A stretch of DNA of 64,000 nt from Blepharisma stoltei (lineage: Eukaryota; Ciliophora; Heterotrichea; Heterotrichida; Blepharismidae). A program made the translations under genes and the position numbers. Below the pieces are notes generated by a model. It saw nothing but the letters and a program-made list of their open reading frames with translations, did no database searches and had not been told where the DNA came from. The stretch spans positions 124,001 through 188,000 of the forward strand of contig CAJZBQ010000041.1 of the NCBI GenBank assembly GCA_914767885.1, given 5' to 3'. Shown in pieces: positions 1-11,099 of this stretch. Positions within the stretch are counted from its first letter, which is position 1; every line of letters begins with the position of its first letter.

Positions 1-444
1 TTATTTATCAAAAGCTTGGGAAGATGTGCATAATGAAGTTGTTTTCAGAGGCTTTGAGACGACAAAAAGCTGCGGAATCAACCATCCGAAGTGATTTAGT
101 CATTAACATATGCTTAAAAACTCAATAATCTAATAAAATACAGATTCTTTAAAATTTTTTTTAAAAAAATTAATTTAATAAGGAGCAAATTAAAATTTAT
201 ACAGTTTAAAGGGGTAACTAATAAATCAAAATATTAAAAATTGGTATTTTATGAAATAAATTAAATTTTTTGCTGTAAAAATATTATTAAATATGCTTAA
301 CCCTCTTATTTAAAAGTAAATAAAAAAAAAATATCTATATATTTTTTTATTTTATATATAAATTTTTTTTCCCGAAAAATTTTTTTTAACCCCCATCCTT
401 GATCGAATGATGGCGAGTCGTTCGATCAAGGATGGCGGGGGGAG
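1..444 (+). mobile_element. Family-2 MITE, left part cut by window edge
   Basis: The segment matches, in reverse orientation, the element at 62825-63384: the two share the subterminal stretch with the ATCCGAAG motif, the AT-rich body and the terminal repeat ATCCTTGATCGAA. Its right end is a hairpin (about 391-440): the terminal repeat is followed by its own inverted copy, then a G run and TA. The left end lies outside the window. It has no coding capacity. It is assigned to a non-autonomous TIR element because of the inverted termini and TA edge; no transposase is visible. Confidence 0.75.
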
Positions 445-474
445 TAATATAAATAGAAATTCTAAAAAGAAGAT

Positions 475-795
475 ATGAATGCGTTTTCACCTCCAGTAAT
501 TGTAGTCTCTAATGGAATTGACAAAAACTCAAACGAAAAATTCAAGCTCCCAATTCCAAATCGCTTAAATAGCAATTCCAGTTTCGAAATCAGTCCTTTA
601 AATATACATGATAATGATAACTCGCGAACAAATGATATTGACGTTGATTCACTTAACAGAACTAATTCTACCACATATATGTATTTAATCGGAAGGCTCT
701 GCAGATGCCTTGTAAGCATAAATGAAAGAAACAAAGTTGCTCCCAAAGGTAGGTCAAAGTACGAGATCAGTAGTTGTAATTTATCTGGAGTTTAA
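475..795 (+). CDS. hypothetical protein, 5' part resolved
   Basis: An open frame starts at ATG 475 and codes for a Ser/Asn-rich N-terminus, then a motif with TYMYLIGRLCRCLV. The frame closes at 795. A second open stretch on the same strand (about 830-957, with TGA as Trp) reads AGILGYWVVLI and LYLARFLLDELW and looks coding. The two probably belong together, but no 15/16-nt intron or clear TA-bounded segment that joins them could be found. No family is recognised. The downstream MFS gene starts at 1135 on the same strand. Confidence 0.4.
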   Translation: MNAFSPPVIVVSNGIDKNSNEKFKLPIPNRLNSNSSFEISPLNIHDNDNSRTNDIDVDSLNRTNSTTYMYLIGRLCRCLVSINERNKVAPKGRSKYEISSCNLSGV

Positions 796-1134
796 AATTA
801 ATTGTAAATAGTTTTAGTTAATTGCTGGAATTCTGGGTTATTGAGTCGTGCTTATATCAATAAAGCAGTTATATTTAGCTAGATTTTTGCTGGATGAGCT
901 GTGGGAATTGCAGTTAGAAGCTTCAATAAAAAATTATTCAACAATTTGAGGCTTTTAAAGAATAAAGATCTATAATAAACTCATAAAGAAAAATAGAGGT
1001 TTAGGTGCTTATATATAAGCTTTATGATATATATTTAGAATAATAAATATTGACAGATTTAATAAGGTGCTGTTTATCGGCTTCAAAGCTAAATAACTTT
1101 AATAGTTATCCTCTTAAATAGTCAATTAATATAA

Positions 1135-2704
1135 ATGTCTCAAGATATATCTAAAGAGCAGCATAGATTACTGCATATTTTGCAGTTAAACAATCTTTTG
1201 AAAGGAATCTGTTTAGGTGTTATTGTGCCTGCTCTATGGTACAACATTCTCGCTGTAACCTTAATATTAGTTACAAGCTACAAGCAGCTGATTCCAGCTA
1301 GGCGTAGCTGCATTAGAAAGCTTGCAAATAATCGGGAAACTTATGGTGTTCATGAACCGTCAATGATGCTTTTCCAAGTAAAAATAACATAGGAAAGTTT
1401 ACATTTCCTTTTTATTTGTAGCTTTACTAGCAAGCTGCCTTTATTGTGTAGGATTTCATCTTGGGAATTTTTATGGGTTATGTGCTTTTTCTGCGTCCTT
1501 AGCATTACATGGGATATGGATAGGTAAGAAATATATAGGCTGTGTCTCAAAAATCGAAATTATCTGCGTAAATTCTTATTATGTTAAAACCAAAAGAGAG
1601 CAAGCTACGAAATCTATTAAATTATATAAAGGAATTGGGCTTATTTTAGGACCTCTTTTAGGATTTGCAGGGTCTTATTATTCTTTGACAGTTTCTGGCT
1701 ATTTAATCGATGTTGGGACAATCCCAGGGTATATTCAAATAATTTGTGTCCTTATCATGATTATTGCGATGCTTTTCTTTTATCCATCAATTCGCTTACT
1801 CTATTTTTAAAAAATAGGAATATTCCATTTATTAGGAAAAAATGCCTTATAGAAAGATTATTAATTATTAAAAGCAAAGGAATTAGAAAATCTGAATTCC
1901 AAAGATAAAGGCACAGACCACGCCGAAACTTTCAGACACGAAACAATCACCAGCTATAGCAATTCTGAAAAAATCGTAAACCAGGTCGGAAACTGGCATT
2001 TAGCAATATTCACAGTAATGCTTCTTGGGTTTATTTTCTATCTCTCAAAATCCCTTAAAAAAGTTGCCCTCCCGATCCTATTGCTTGCAACACCTCACGA
2101 ATTTAAATGTGTATCTGAGCTTTCTCTATCAGTGGACGGAGTTTACATTGCCTTTGCTATAGAAGGTTTCCTTGACACAATTGGGTCATTTTTATCATAC
2201 AATTTAAACCCAGTTGTTGATAACAGATATCTGGTATTTATTGCTGTTATTTTTATAGGTGTTGGGCAAGCACTGATGATATGGACGTCTATTATCCCGA
2301 CTTGGGCTTTTATCGTCTCTATGGTGCTTCAAAGCTTTGCATTGCCATTTGGGCTTGGGAATACAGAATGCTTATTTTATAGTAAAATTGGCTATAGGCC
2401 TGGCTCAGAGTATACAGTGAGCTATATGATGCTTGAACTCTTAGGGAGCTTAATTGGCCCGTTTTGGACAGTTCAAGCTTATGAAATTAAATGTGAGCTT
2501 TGTTTTACGTTTATTTTGATATGGCTGTGCTTTGCATTTTTATTACTTATCGCTTCGTTTACAGCACTGGCGTATGAAAAGAAAAAAGATCTGGTGAGAG
2601 CGTCAATGATGGGACTCAACCAATCACAAAGTGGGCTTTATAATAGGTCACAGGTGATAGAAATGAAGGACGCTGCTAAAGGAAAAGGAATTAAAACATT
2701 ATAA
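1135..2704 (+). CDS. MFS-type multi-pass transporter
   Basis: The protein is about 483 aa and strongly hydrophobic, with roughly a dozen membrane segments. The pattern fits the major facilitator superfamily, possibly the MFSD8/CLN7 type; the substrate is unknown. Three introns are inferred: 1255-1270 (16 nt), 1378-1392 (15 nt) and 1524-1538 (15 nt). One 72-nt IES lies at 1797-1868. After removal the length is exactly 484 codons. Two TGA codons become Trp in the second exon (for example SSWFQLG). The central loop after the IES is charged (KELENLNSKDKG), as expected for a cytoplasmic loop between two six-helix halves. The C-terminal tail is polar. The family call is from hydropathy, not a diagnostic motif. 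Confidence 0.7.
1797..1868 (+). other. 72-nt IES in the MFS transporter gene
   Basis: The frame hits TAA at 1808 and no GT..AG intron is available here. Removing the segment between the TAs at 1797 and 1869 joins CGC TTA to AAA GCA and opens the frame to 2704. Confidence 0.65.
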
Positions 2705-2815
2705 AGTAGCTGAAAAGCCTATTTATTTTAAGAAATTAAATAAATATAGATTTCTAATGGAATATAATTTATTTTAGTATAATTTAGCTTTAAAATAACT
2801 CTAATTATTCTGAAA

Positions 2816-3521
2816 ATGAACCAATATACTTTTAACAATTCAATAGCAAAAAGGGATTGGGAACTCAGAAAAACTCAACACCAAAGCACGATAAGGAAAA
2901 TAATGAATACGTCGATAAAAAAAATCTCAGTTGTAAATGATTATCCGTATATTTCGCCACCACTTAAAAAATATCGAGAAATTATTGATGACAAATCCTT
3001 TTCTAATAGTGTCTCAACCGAAAGTTTTGAAATACTTATTTTCTTTATAAAATAAATAATTTTAATTTACCTTTATAGATTATTTATTTTGCATTTTTGA
3101 TTATAAAAATATATTTTTATGACAAGAAATTAATAGAATGGACGCTGATGTTATCAAAGACGGGCTTCTAAGCCAAAATTCCATTAAAAAACTCTCCCCT
3201 GTTATAAAAAAAGTCTCATTAAGATCAGGAGTTATCAATAAAGAAAGAAAAAGAATTTCAAGCGAAAATTTGCGTCTTTCCCACCGACTTTATGATATAA
3301 AATCCGGCTATGCCGTCGAAAATTTAGCAAAAAGATACCAAACCGTAAAAAAGTACAGAAAAAACATATCAAACCCTCATGTACTTTTAGGGAAAAAAAC
3401 TTTGAAAATGCGAACTATATCAAGCAATAAAGGAAGGATCCACGGGGAAAACGAAAAAGTGCGGCACGAAAGAAGCATTTCTGAATTAATTGATATAATG
3501 AGAAAAAAGGGATTATCCTAA
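2816..3521 (+). CDS. CFAP97 (Hemingway)-like small basic protein
   Basis: Two in-frame pieces, 2816-~3046 and ~3131-3521, make one protein of about 205 aa. The first has a W followed by a basic stretch and a PPL motif; the second has ERKRISSENLRLSHRL, resembling the ER..I..EN..L..R(L/I) signature of CFAP97/Hemingway ciliary proteins. The family is linked to cilia and flagella, which suits a ciliate. The pieces are separated by a TA-bounded segment whose exact limits cannot be fixed. The family assignment is by motif resemblance only. An alternative is an unrelated coiled-coil protein. Confidence 0.5.
3037..3133 (+). other. IES in CFAP97-like gene, limits uncertain
   Basis: The frame stops at 3053 and reopens before 3138. 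Several in-phase TA pairs are possible (3033, 3037, 3046 or 3048 with 3118, 3131 or 3134), giving 70-97 nt. All restore the frame. Confidence 0.5.
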
Positions 3522-3537
3522 TTGATTTTTACGTTTA

Positions 3538-5959
3538 TTAATCGATTTCATATTTGATTTTAAAAGCTTTGACCAATTTCCAATCATTCATAGTCATCTC
3601 ATCTCTATAATAATCCTTCAATAAATCAATAGACTCTCTTGTAATCCAGCTTGACAGCTCATCAATTTCTTCAAAATCCCTACCTGCCTCATAAGCATCT
3701 TGCTCAGGGTTTAATCCTTTTAGTTTTATGACAACACTCCCTTGCCCAGGCCTCTGCAGCTCGATATTTTCATCATTAAGCTCAATTGATTCGACTTTTC
3801 CTATAATTAAATCCTCTTTTTCGTGGATGCATAATGGAGTGCCTACCTTTAGAACACCATCGACGACATCTACCCTTAAAGTAATGGGATCTGAATTTTT
3901 CACAATTTCAACAATTTTAAGCAGACATGGGAAAACGGCATCTTTCCCTTTCCCTTCTAGTCTTTCTTGTTTTCTTATGTCTTCTACATATTTGGTGAAC
4001 CTATCGAAAAGGTGAAATATCCTGAGTTTCCTTGAGCTATGTATAGTAATGGCCTTATAAGGATATTAATAAAATTTATATAAGAAAGTATATAATATTA
4101 TCAGAAATTATTTTTACCCCACACGAATCTGCATATTCCTGCGCTTCTGGGGTGATTTTTACGTCAAATGCCATTACTGTTGCATATTGTTTTTCGTTCC
4201 CTTTTTCTATTTGGGTTTGAGCTTTCATTATATCTTTTTTGAAAACTGGGCCAATATTGATGCTGCTGACAGGGATTTTAGACTGTTTTAGGAACTCTAA
4301 TAAAGCTTCTAATGAGCCTACAGTTGAAGCTTGGACATGGACTCCTTTGTCTTTATTGTTGATAGATTTAAAAATTTCTGTGATTTCCTTTTGGACTTCT
4401 TCTTGAAGGCGTGGGATTTCTTCTTCATTTTTGGCTATAAAAAGAGGGGAACCTGCCATAGTGTGGTCTAAACCTTGGGCTGATATTTTTACACCCATAG
4501 AAGCTCTTAGTGCTTTATGATGGAGATATTCGCCTTTAACCCTCATTTCTCTAAGCGGCATTGGTGTCAATAAAGCTCTAACTCTTGTAGAAATCGGTCC
4601 ATTAAACCCAGATACAATAATATTATCATCTTCTTTTATGACCCCATTCATTAAAATCACATCAATTGTAGTCCCAAGCCCTTCAATAGTTTTCACTTCC
4701 ATAACAGTCGCTTCTAATTTTGGCTGATAAATAATGCTACTCCTCAGCTTTGTCTGCGCAATATTCAGAATCAGTCCCAACATATCCGGAATCCCTTCTC
4801 CTGTAATCGCACTTGTCGGGACTAAGCTGATATATTCCTCAGGATCAGGATTTTCATAATAGAGTGCAGCATTATAGCCTTTATGGTTGAATTCTAAAAT
4901 AGTTTCCTTAGCCCTCCTCATAAATTCGCTTTGAACATGGCCGCTTTGTTTATTAAAAGTAGTCAGAAATGCTTCATCTTTGCTTGGAGACCACTCATAA
5001 AGCCTATCAATCTTGTTAAGCGCGACAATAAAAGGAATATTTTTGGTTTTAAAAATTGAAAGAGACTCGATTGTTTGGTTTTCGAGGCCATGCATTATGT
5101 CGACGACGAGGATGCCGATATTGCAAAGAGAAGAGCCTCGGGATCGAAGGTTTGAAAAAGATTCGTGGCCTGGAGTGTCAATAATGAGTAAGCCTGGGAC
5201 GTCTATTGATAAGGAGAGATTTGGGAGCTTCTGGGTAAGGGTTTCGATAGCGTCTGCAGGGAACATTGTGGCACCGATTTGTTGAGTGATTCCACCAGCT
5301 TCGGAGGCTTGGACATTCGTGCGTCGGATTTTGTCGAGAAGTTTGGTTTTGCCTGTGTCAACGTGTCCTAATATGCAGACAATTGGAGCTTTGTATCTTA
5401 TTTTAGCTTCTTCAATTTTCTTTTCTTCATTAGTCCCGTCAGAATTTTCACTGATCGCCCTTGATTTTTTCCGTTTTGGTAATTTTTCAGATACTAAGTC
5501 GTCTTCTACATCTTCCCCTTTATTCTCTTCAATTTTTACTTCTTCTACAGGCTTTGGCTTAAACTGCTCTCTTTTCTTTCTATTTCTCCCATCCGGTAAT
5601 CCCATAGGTGTTACAATGTCACTCGTTTTGACTAATCCCAACTCTAGAAATCTCTTTTTAGCTTCTTCATCTTTTCTATCGTTTTCTATTTGCTGCGGAG
5701 TCCTATAGAGCCCCAGCCTTTTCATTTCCTGTTTTTTTTCTTTTCTTTCCTTTTTGCGTTTCTCAATTTCTTCTTGTCTATGACGCTCCTCTTCTTGTCT
5801 TTTCAATTCTTCTTCAGCTTCTTTTTGTTTTCTTAAAGCTTCTTGCTGTAATTTTTCTTCTTCTTCGTGCTCTGCTTCTATTCTTGCCTGCATTGCTAGT
5901 TTTGCGACATTTGAAGGTTTTTTGCCTTTGCCCTGCTTGGTCTTTTTCTTAGATTCCAT
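3538..5959 (-). CDS. eIF5B: eukaryotic translation initiation factor 5B
   Basis: This is the GTPase that joins ribosomal subunits. The N-terminus (residues 1-190) is a Lys/Glu-rich, low-complexity tail starting MESKKKTKQGKGKK. The G domain begins near residue 193 with GHVDTGKT (G1), then GGITQQIGA (switch I/G2), DTPGHESF (G3), NKID (G4) and SAITG (G5). Domains II-IV follow. The frame is broken at 4090 and restored by removing a 73-nt IES (4018-4090), which rebuilds a conserved stretch (NIIFHLFDRFTKY). The total is then 783 codons. The end (residues ~660-782) is the domain-IV region with DPITLRVDVVDGVLKVGTP. The identification is firm. It lies tail-to-tail with the CFAP97-like gene, 17 bp away. 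Confidence 0.95.
4018..4090 (-). other. 73-nt IES in eIF5B
   Basis: It is bounded by TA at 4018 and 4091. Read on the minus strand it adds a TAA stop after SDNIIYFLI. Excision joins ATT ATA to TTT CAC and recovers the eIF5B domain IV sequence in frame. Confidence 0.85.
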
Positions 5960-6047
5960 TTATGAAAGATATGAAAATTATAAACTGAGTTGGCAATTAG
6001 ATAATAAGAAATGGAATGTAGAATAAGCTCTCTCAGAGAACTTTTCA

Positions 6048-6266
6048 ATGCAATTTTATTATTTTTTTCCTTGTGGGACGTTATTAAGTTTTACAATTGG
6101 TGAAGGCGCGAACATGGACCCTTGGATTTTTAGGATAATTAGGCTGGTCGACTTAACTCTTCTGAGAAAGGATACCCTTAGGCGGATGTATGAAGAAATT
6201 GAGTTGCACAGAAATTCTTTTTTATTAATAAAAAGAGCATTTCATAAGTTTACAATTTTTGATTAA
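6048..6266 (+). CDS. short ORF, doubtful
   Basis: A 72-codon frame begins just upstream of the divergent eIF5B gene. The part from ATG 6114 (MDPWIFRIIRLVDLTLLRKD) has a plausible amphipathic composition and an acidic-basic stretch, but no family is recognised. It could be a small protein or 5' flanking sequence that is open by chance. Confidence 0.2.
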   Translation: MQFYYFFPCGTLLSFTIGEGANMDPWIFRIIRLVDLTLLRKDTLRRMYEEIELHRNSFLLIKRAFHKFTIFD

Positions 6267-6580
6267 AATTAATTCAGATAGAGTATTTTAGCCAAGTTAA
6301 ATATTTTAAGATTATAATATAATCAGTTGCGCTAGATAATATAAATACCATAGATCTCATTCCAAAGCAACTTAATTTATGCCTTAATCCATTAAATTCT
6401 TGCAATTCATTTCTTCTCCAATGCAGCAAAACTCATAAAAAACAGCCAAATCTTATACATTTCTCATATAATCAATATTCCCCCAAATACCTGCCTTAAA
6501 AGCCTATTTAATTCAAATTTAAACTGCTAAAAATTAATTATAATTTATGTGGCTAGATATGTATGACATAAATATATACA

Positions 6581-8048
6581 ATGATATCAAAAATGCTATT
6601 GAGAAACTCCGGCAGCCTTAAATCTTTAACCAGGGGTGGTGAGCCTTTTATTCAAAAAGAATTGGATTATGGCGCCCACAACTATACCAAGCGCCCTATT
6701 TTAGAATGCTCTTATTATATAAAAGCTGTCGCAGATAATTAAAAATGAGCAAATTTCGTAATAAAACCTAGATTTTTCACAAAATTTATTATCTCAAGGC
6801 ACACGCTAAAAGCGTGCCTAATAAATATCATCCCCTTCCAGTCGTTCTTCAGCGCGGCCAAGGAATTTACGTATGGGACATCGCAGGCAAACGGTATATG
6901 GATTTCCTGTCTGCGTACTCTGCCGTGAACCAAGGCCACTGTCACCCTAAAATAGTCCAAACAATGATAGACCAAGCCCAAGTCCTCACAATAACTTCTA
7001 GGGCTTTCTACAACAACCTTTTAGGCGACACTGAAGAGCTTCTCTGCAAAACTTTCGGCTACCAAAAAGTCCTTATGATGAATTCAGGCGCTGAAGCTGG
7101 CGAGTCTGCTGTTAAAATTGCAAGGCGATGGGGTTACCAAGTCAAAGGAATCCCTGACAATCAGGCTAAGGTCATTTTTTGCACTGGAAATTTCTGGGGT
7201 CGAACTTTAGCTGCTTGTGGCTCATCTGATGACCCTGACAGATATAGGAATTTTGGGCCTTTTGGAGGGCTTAATTTTCATTTGGTACCTTATGATAATA
7301 TTGAATCTTTAGAAGAAGAACTGAAAAACCCAAATACAGCTGCATTTATGATGGAGCCAATACAAGGGGAAGCAGGTGTTGTGGTGCCAAGCAAAGGGTA
7401 TTTGACAAAGGTAAGGGAATTGTGCACAAAATATAATGTATCCATTTTTCTATTAAATTGTGTTAGAATTTATTAATAATTTTGCATTAAAATAAATAAA
7501 GAATACTTATGATCGCTGACGAAATACAGACAGGCATTGGAAGGGCTGGGAAACTTCTTGCAGTCGAATGGGAAGGGATAAAGCCTGACATTGTGACTTT
7601 AGGAAAATCATTATCAGGCGGCCTCATGCCTATAAGTGCTGTGCTTGCTGATGAGTCAGTTTTGCAGGTTTTAGACCCAAATTCGCATGGCTCTACTTTT
7701 GGTGGGAATCCTTTGGCTTGTAAAATCGCTAAAACTGCCCTTGAAGTTGTCTTTGAAGAAAATTTGATTAATAATTCAAGAGAACTAGGAGAAGTTTTTA
7801 GAGCTGAGTTCAAGAAACTTGAAGGGGGATTTGTAAAAGAAGTCAGAGGAAAAGGGCTTATGAACGCTTTAGAAATTTCTACACCTAGTGGAGCTTGGGA
7901 ATTGTGTGAGAAAATGGCAGAAAAAGGGCTGCTGGCTAAGCCAACTCATGGGAATATTATTAGGTTTGCACCACCTTTGGTGATTAACAGAGAGCAGCTA
8001 TATGAAGGAATCAGTATTATATATGATTCAATAAAAGAATCACAATAA
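6581..8048 (+). CDS. OAT: ornithine aminotransferase (PLP-dependent)
   Basis: The enzyme transfers the delta-amino group of ornithine to 2-oxoglutarate and normally sits in mitochondria. The first residues ([20 protein letters not shown]) resemble a mitochondrial presequence. Diagnostic motifs are [46 protein letters not shown], and TLGKSLSGG, which carries the Schiff-base lysine. The start was chosen at ATG 6581 because a stop lies upstream in frame. Two IESs (6683-6825 and 7439-7503) break conserved motifs, and removing them gives 420 codons, the usual OAT length. Without the first IES the presequence and catalytic core would be in separate frames. Confidence 0.93.
6683..6825 (+). other. 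143-nt IES in OAT
   Basis: It splits the codon pair of the conserved GAHNYHPLP motif. TA copies lie at 6683 and 6826. Near its right end it contains a short inverted repeat (GGCACACGCT / AGCGTGCC, about 6799-6818). Confidence 0.9.
7439..7503 (+). other. 65-nt IES in OAT
   Basis: TA copies lie at 7439 and 7504. Excision joins KYNV to [10 protein letters not shown], the conserved aspartate region that contacts the PLP ring nitrogen. Confidence 0.92.
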
Positions 8049-8109
8049 TCAAATTCTTAAATAATCAGAAATTATAAAAGAAATTAATTATAATAGAATT
8101 AAGGCAAAT

Positions 8110-8510
8110 TAAGTCTTTTTTGTAGCCTCGTAATGCCTATAGATTGGATGGCAATTGGGTAAGATCTAGCGAAAAATAGACATCTTTCTTTGAGAATATC
8201 TGAAGACAGTTTAAGTGTAATTATTGTCAATAATAACTGTTAATTGTGCAGGATTTTCTGAGGTTCATAAGAAAAGGTTCATGCCATGGAGATCTGGTGA
8301 AGGTTGGCTATTTTCTATAAAATTCAGTTAAATAGATGATGGAGTAGAGGAGCTGGAGCATTTAAAGGGTCTCGAGGATCTACGCAAAAAAAGCTGAGAA
8401 AAGGTGGCTTATTGGGCAGACTTTGGGCTAAACAGCCCTGGAGTAGGCTGGTCTTTTTGAGAAGAACCAAATAATAATTGAGAATCCATTTAATAATATT
8501 TATAAATACT
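8110..8510 (+). other. possible gene fragment between OAT and MCU
   Basis: On the plus strand, about 8336-8497 is open if TGA is Trp and reads DGVEELEHLKGLEDL and GLNSPGVGWSFWEEP. Another open piece precedes it (HKKRFMPWRSGEGWLF), with a TAA between them. The Trp-rich, low-AT character suggests coding or formerly coding sequence, but no family and no start are visible. It may be a decayed gene. Confidence 0.25.
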
Positions 8511-8547
8511 CTATTAGACAAATAAGTATCTTTATTATTAAAACCCT

Positions 8548-9717
8548 TTAAGGCTTTAAAAGATCAATCTGCTGATTCACCAGAGATATGCTCTTTTTCA
8601 GTATTTCAATCCTTTTTAAGTCCAAATGTCCACTGCTTACCAATTTATTGAATTTTCTTTTGAATAGCATATCTGTAAATGATGTTATTTTGAACCCTTC
8701 TTTATTTTTCATAAAAAACATATAGCCTAAAAACATCCAGCTTGCCCCAACTACATAAGAAACTGGCTCCATCACATCTCAGCCGTATAAAATAAAAGTT
8801 CCATACCCAATAATTCCCCATTGAGCTATTAAAGTAGTCAATCCTCCGTAAATCACCAGTTTCGCATAATGATGGGATATTTCTTCAATTTCTTTTAATT
8901 TCTTTTCTAAAGGCTCCAATTCGATTTCCATAGACGCGATTTGGGATTTGAGGATTTCGATGTCGGATTCTCTTGCAGCTTTATCTTCTTCAATCGCAGA
9001 AGCTGCTGCAGCTTGTAAATCGCTGTATGTGAATTGATTAGGGAGTGAGTTGGTAAGTCTTTCTAGGTATTTGCTATACTTTATTAACTCCTTTCCTTTA
9101 AAGTAAGCAGAAAAATTATTTTTTAAAAATTGTTTTTGATTAATTCTTTACTCTGGAGTAAGAAAATTTACATTATCGATAGAAAATTTATTATAATATT
9201 TTAATGAAAAGAGAAATGTAGCTAAAATTTATATAAGCTATTTTAAGAGAAAATGATAATAATTCTAGCATCATTAAAAGAAATCCCAGCTTCTTTGCAC
9301 AATCCTAAAAATTCTTCTTTTCCTCTTATAAATTGACCAATTCCAGGATAAACATGATAGCTTTTATTGTCAATTGATATATTGAATGGCTTTTTCGTAA
9401 TTTCTCCTAATGTAAGCGATTGAGGTGCTTCTTTATCCGAAAATAAAAGCTTGACTGATTTTATAGCATTATCTCCCAGCTTGATTTCTTGGATCAAGTC
9501 GCCAACAGTTTTATGAGACTCAAGAACAAATTCTTGGGCTTGAGACGATAAAGCCAGCTGTAATCGTGGAGGAAATGTAGGAGTTAATTCTAGTGACGAA
9601 AATAACCGAAGACTTCTTCTAACTCTCTTTCAGATCAAGCAAAATATACTGATTAACTAATTTTATAGTAATATGTATATATAATTTTTTTTAAATATTA
9701 TTACTTTTGAATTCCAT
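8548..9717 (-). CDS. MCU: mitochondrial calcium uniporter pore subunit
   Basis: This is the inner-membrane calcium channel. The 332-aa product starts with a basic presequence-like segment (MEFKSIFCLIWKRVRRSL), then an N-terminal domain, a coiled coil (about SDIEILKSQIASMEIELEPLEKKL), TM1 (LVIYGGLTTLIAQWGIIGYG), the selectivity filter WDVMEP, and TM2. The filter Trp is encoded by TGA, direct evidence for the code change. Two IESs (9141-9256 and 9647-9701) are removed to give exactly 333 codons; the second separates the four-codon first exon from the rest. The acidic filter residues are intact, so the channel should be functional. No EMRE or MICU partner is nearby. Confidence 0.9.
9141..9256 (-). 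other. 116-nt IES in MCU
   Basis: It lies between the N-terminal domain (NDARII) and the segment NQKQFLKNNF. TA copies lie at 9141 and 9257. An alternative upstream TA gives 119 nt, also in frame. Confidence 0.7.
9647..9701 (-). other. 55-nt IES near the start of MCU
   Basis: Removal joins ATG GAA TTC AAA to AGT ATA TTT TGC, giving the only start codon for the open frame. TAs lie at 9647 and 9702. It is the shortest IES proposed here. Confidence 0.6.
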
Positions 9718-10004
9718 CACCTAAGAAGGCGCCATTCTGATAGATGATTAATAAAAATTATTCTTTTTGTTCTGTTAAACAGTATCGATTCTAAAACATA
9801 AAATAATAGTAAAATTACAAAAATCAAATCCAAAAATCCAGCAAACTAAATGGGTAGTAAAATATCTATCTTTGAGATGAGTAAGCATTTAATTTTTTAT
9901 TTATTTCATGGCTAATGAAATATGAACTACTGCTATAAATGAGAAGGAATAGATTTTGATATTTTGATAGTTTGGTATAAATATTATAAAAAAATAAATA
10001 TTTT

Positions 10005-10898
10005 GCAAGTATAGGTTAGGCTAAGCTATTAAAGTTAGGTGTTAGCCATATTGGCGACGCAGTCATCAAAGACCTCCCATACGGGAGGTTCTACCGCTTT
10101 TCAACTTCAGCTCAGAGGGTCTATCCCCAATAATGGGAGCCACTTCTGGTACCTTCTGTCTCCTCCTTGTGGCTTTAATCTTGAGTGGGTGGTGGATTGT
10201 GGATTTCTGGGATCTTGCTGCAGGCGATTGGAGTAGCTTGATTCCATGGATCAACTCCTTAGAGTCTATCGGGTGCCAAAGCATCTTCCCTCAACAGCTA
10301 CAGACAAGCAAACAAATTAGTTAGGACTTTAAGCTAAGTTAATCTTCCTCACATCTCCCAAGATAAAACAAACTAAGGCGAAAATTCCATCGTCGCAGCG
10401 TTGGACAAAACCTCGGACCCTAGCCTGATAACCATAGCGAGACCGCTTGCTGCTATTCCAATACCATCGAACCCATTTCTTCATTCTCAAGAGGCACTTC
10501 CCAGGCTGTTATGGTTGAAGCTCTAGACCGTCCTTGTGAGAAAAATAAGTTCGCCAACCCCTGATCCACTCTGTTGACCCGATGACGCCACCATATTTCT
10601 CCCCAAGTAATGATTATATGAGCTACAGGAAAATACTCTCCTGTGATCTGGGCCGAAACCTTCAGTTTCTGGGTAGAGGAATACCCATGTGTCCTTGGAT
10701 CCAAAAGACTTTATTGAGCACCTCCATTTCCAACCACAGGAAAGCAGCCAAAACCTACCCAGGTACACATCTCTTAAGCCTGCGCTTGATTTTTGATTCG
10801 AGTCCGTCCCAGTTCGCCATAGCCATAAGGTCTGGACCGTTGCGCCAAGGGCAGGTTGACACATGTCACCATTTTAATGGATATTCGCAAGTATAGGT
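10005..10898 (-). mobile_element. GC-rich SINE-like retroposon
   Basis: The element is flanked by a 12-bp direct repeat, GCAAGTATAGGT, at 10005-10016 and 10887-10898. The head is on the right (inverted form of TAAAATGG) and the tail on the left, with TTAGG/TTAAAG-like repeats. Its GACGCAGTCA block recurs at 29.4 and 38.0 kb. GC content is far above the surroundings. The short open frames inside are on both strands and show no family. It lies in an intergenic stretch downstream of the MCU start. Confidence 0.7.
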
Positions 10899-10925
10899 AA
10901 AGTCTATTAATAGCCAGATATTGAC

Positions 10926-11086
10926 TTAGGGATGGAGAGCTCATCTCTACAGTTGACTGGTCCTTGGCTGATAGAATGACTGGAGATATGGTGAACTATA
11001 AGAGACTAATTGCCAACTTTCCAGTTGGTTTGACCAATCTGGGTTGGCCCACCAACTGGAGAGAGGAGCTCTCCATCCCTAAGCCC
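10926..11086. mobile_element. short inverted-repeat element (about 160 bp)
   Basis: The ends CTTAGGGATGGAGAGCTC and its complement are near perfect, extending with mismatches to about 31 bp (TCTCTnCAGTTG). A second inverted pair, CCAGTTGG / CCAACTGG, lies inside. It looks like a tiny MITE or foldback element. No family match and no clear target duplication were seen. Confidence 0.55.
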
Positions 11087-11099
11087 GTATAGTATTTCT

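Noticed and set aside
6814-6830. GTG as the start of ornithine aminotransferase
   Set aside because: It lies within an IES; the true start at 6581 is joined by TA excision and provides a presequence and the GAHNY motif.
10039-10896. Several overlapping open frames of 60-110 codons on both strands
   Set aside because: They lie inside a SINE-like element with target duplications, show no domain, and are open mainly because the element is GC-rich.
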